NCBI GenBank assembly: GCA_030670005.1
Contig: DAOVCL010000102.1
Coordinates: forward strand, 1 to 7,298
Direction: 5' to 3'
Length of the DNA: 7,298 bases
DNA from: Candidatus Zixiibacteriota bacterium
GTDB lineage: Bacteria > SM23-81 > DAOVCL01
Part shown: positions 5,606 to 7,298 of the stretch, piece by piece
Layout: every line of letters starts with the position of its first letter
How positions within the stretch are numbered: position 1 is the stretch's first letter
Program-made: the position numbers and the translations under genes
Notes under the pieces: model-generated
Database searches by the model: none
What the model was told of the DNA's origin: nothing
The model's input: only the letters and a program-made list of their open reading frames with translations

Positions 5606-7186
5606 TTAGCCGTTCAGTATCTCCTCTGCTTCCCTCTTGTCCACTTCCATAACATACTGGATTCCACTGATCTCTGCTGCTTCCCTGGTGAGTGCGGCTA
5701 TGTCCTCCCGGGTGATATACTCCAAGGCAAACTTCCTCTCCCCGGCCATAATCTGCTGCAGCCCCTGGGATAGTCTCTGCATATAAGTATAATGGCCTAA
5801 AGCTCCGGTAGGGACATCGTAGAACCTATCCCCCAGTTGCTCCTTCAGCTCTGGAGCGGAAATAAAGATCTCCTCGGCCTTTGTCCCGAACCTTTCGATG
5901 TAAATCGGAACCTGACCCTCATCGATCCTCTTGCCGATGGTCTTACCGACCATAGCAGCCGTGAGGGGCGCTCTGGCCATACCAATGAGCTTGAAGTAGG
6001 GAGCCCCTAAGGCCAGGCCTTTAAAGATCTGATCTTCAAAGGCAAAGCCACCGGCGATAGCAATGTCCGGAACATACTCACCTTTCTTGGCGAGTTTATC
6101 GACATACTGGTAGAGCAATGAATGGAGTTCGATTCCTGGAACCCCCCATTCGTTCATCATCCGCCAGGGGCTCATTCCCGTCCCGCCACCGGCGGCATCA
6201 ACGGTGAGAAGATCGATCTTTGCCTCAGAGGCAAACTTCACCGCTCTGGCTAAATCCACAGGACGGTAGGCTCCCGTTTTCAGGGAGACATACTTGGCTC
6301 CTGCTTTCCTGAGTTCCTGAGCCCTCTTCAGGAAGCTCTCCTTCTCCACCATTCCCACCCGGGAATGTCTCTCAAACTCCTTGAAGCTTCCGCTTTCAAA
6401 AGCCTTAATCACATTGGGATCCTCTGGATCGGGGAGAACGACATAGCCTCTTTTCTTAAGCAACTGTGCCTTCTTGAGGTCCTTTATCTTGACCTCACCG
6501 CCGATGTCCTTGGCACCCTGACCCCATTTGAGCTCCACAGCTTCCACGCCGAGCTTTGAGATGGCATACTCTTGAACGCCGAGTTTGGTGTCTTCGATAT
6601 TGGCCTGGACGATGATGGCCCCGTATCCGTCCTGCTGCCATTGCCTGTAGAGGTTGACCCGCCACTCCAGATCGGGAGAGTGGACGACCTTGCCGTTCTT
6701 TATTTTACTATCCACATCCATCCCGCAGACATTTTCACCGATGGTTAGGGGAATCCCAGCAAGGGCCGCGCCAATGGCCAGCCCTTCCCAGTTGATTTTG
6801 GCGATGTTGGTAGAGCCCAATCCGGGGATAATTAAGGGAAGTTTTAATTTGATTCCCTTATCATGGCCAATGGCTGTTTCAGTTTTGACATTTCGGAAAA
6901 GAGCCTTGTTGCTATCAGCTTCGATACCATAAGCACCAGCAGCAGTTCCCAGGATAGTAAAATGGGAGAGGTCAACGGGGTAATCCTTTTCGCTACCTGT
7001 GGTGATGATGCCAAAAGGTTGGGGATAGATGACCTCTGTGCCCCGATAGGCAGACTTCCCCACCTCACACATCCCGATGCACCCGTCGACACAGGTCGTA
7101 CAGAGACCGCTGAGCTTATTGATTGACTCATCCGTTCGATTTTTGGTCAGGGTAGCGGCGCTGGTGTTGATTCTTGAGTATGACAT
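5606..7186 (-). CDS. FMN-binding glutamate synthase family protein (stand-alone GltB synthase domain)
   Basis: This 526-residue cytoplasmic flavoprotein corresponds to the FMN/Fe-S synthase domain of glutamate synthase without the N-terminal glutamine amidotransferase or the C-terminal beta-helix. In full glutamate synthase this domain reduces 2-iminoglutarate to glutamate. FMN and substrate motifs of the TIM barrel are present: VELKWGQGAKDIGGE (217-231), VSLKTGAYRPVDLARAV (300-316), LTVDAAGGGTGMSP (327-340), and IAIAGGFAFEDQIFKGLALG (375-394). An N-terminal cysteine group, CTTCVDGCIGMC (C29, C32, C36, C40), could hold an Fe-S cluster. The ATG at 7186 follows AAGGAGG by four bases. No amidotransferase or intact GltD neighbour is present; only a small GltD/NfnB-like remnant lies downstream. 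It may therefore use ammonia, or ammonia channelled from another protein, and reduced ferredoxin or NADPH, or it may catalyse another reaction known for this broad family. The family is certain, the substrate is not. Confidence 0.93.
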   Translation of the reverse strand: MSYSRINTSAATLTKNRTDESINKLSGLCTTCVDGCIGMCEVGKSAYRGTEVIYPQPFGIITTGSEKDYPVDLSHFTILGTAAGAYGIEADSNKALFRNVKTETAIGHDKGIKLKLPLIIPGLGSTNIAKINWEGLAIGAALAGIPLTIGENVCGMDVDSKIKNGKVVHSPDLEWRVNLYRQWQQDGYGAIIVQANIEDTKLGVQEYAISKLGVEAVELKWGQGAKDIGGEVKIKDLKKAQLLKKRGYVVLPDPEDPNVIKAFESGSFKEFERHSRVGMVEKESFLKRAQELRKAGAKYVSLKTGAYRPVDLARAVKFASEAKIDLLTVDAAGGGTGMSPWRMMNEWGVPGIELHSLLYQYVDKLAKKGEYVPDIAIAGGFAFEDQIFKGLALGAPYFKLIGMARAPLTAAMVGKTIGKRIDEGQVPIYIERFGTKAEEIFISAPELKEQLGDRFYDVPTGALGHYTYMQRLSQGLQQIMAGERKFALEYITREDIAALTREAAEISGIQYVMEVDKREAEEILNG

Positions 7187-7190
7187 CTCT

Positions 7191-7197
7191 CCTCCTT
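7191..7197 (-). promoter_or_regulatory. Strong ribosome binding site of the FMN-binding gene
   Basis: The minus strand has AAGGAGG four bases before the ATG at 7186. It is the best ribosome binding site in the window and fixes the start of the gene. Confidence 0.85.
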
Positions 7198-7222
7198 TTT
7201 CAAAGTATCGAGAATTGAGGGA

Positions 7223-7250
7223 AAATTAGGAGATTTCTGAATTCTTACAA
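7223..7250 (-). promoter_or_regulatory. Possible sigma-70-type promoter of the FMN-binding gene
   Basis: On the minus strand TTGTAA (7250-7245) and TAATTT (7228-7223) are 16 bases apart and lie about 37 bases before the start codon. Both boxes are imperfect. A 7-bp palindrome ATATGCT-GTA-AGCATAT (7278-7294) lies just upstream of the -35 box and could bind a regulator, but nothing proves it. Confidence 0.3.
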
Positions 7251-7298
7251 CTCACTTCTGCTTCTTATTTTTCCCATATATGCTGTAAGCATATGTGT

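Noticed and set aside
6365..7131. Plus- and minus-strand open frames overlapping the FMN-binding gene
   Set aside because: They are shadows of the strongly conserved 526-residue protein.

Overview
The window reads as bacterial chromosome from an anaerobe of middling GC content. It carries dxr, a gene of the MEP isoprenoid pathway, which argues for a bacterium rather than an archaeon. It also carries the two subunits of an NfnAB-type electron-bifurcating transhydrogenase and a stand-alone FMN domain of glutamate synthase, both typical of strict anaerobes. I cannot assign a phylum from this sequence alone. Every gene I can support lies on the minus strand, so transcription runs from the right end of the window to the left.

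Right to left: a 526-residue FMN-binding glutamate-synthase-family gene (7186-5606) has a perfect ribosome binding site. About 760 bases without an intact gene follow (5605-4847). They hold a dense run of hairpins, a bounded inverted-repeat element of about 134 bp, and the last ~21 codons of a vanished NfnB/GltD-like flavoprotein. Next is an A/T-rich pair: a PIN-domain (VapC-like) gene and, 13 bp downstream, a small charged protein that is its probable antitoxin partner. Then comes a glutamate dehydrogenase pseudogene (4111-3822) in which the N-terminal ~55 residues are joined directly, out of frame, to the C-terminal ~37, with the catalytic core deleted. A terminator-like hairpin separates it from nfnA-nfnB (3769-1499), which ends at a clear rho-independent terminator. 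A ~440-base spacer with an imperfect inverted repeat and a possible HEPN-like remnant precedes dxr, which starts at TTG and runs off the left edge.

The intact genes are the redox and FMN glutamate-synthase-type genes and dxr. NfnAB would exchange electrons between ferredoxin/NADH and NADPH, and the flavoprotein next door may use such electrons; that link is inference. The broken genes belong to the same theme (glutamate dehydrogenase and a GltD/NfnB-like subunit), so the segment looks like a nitrogen/redox locus that has lost parts by deletion and been colonised by repeats and a toxin-antitoxin-like pair. I do not see a clearly new biological system. The best leads are the deletion scars, the hairpin cluster behind the FMN gene, and the PIN/partner pair.
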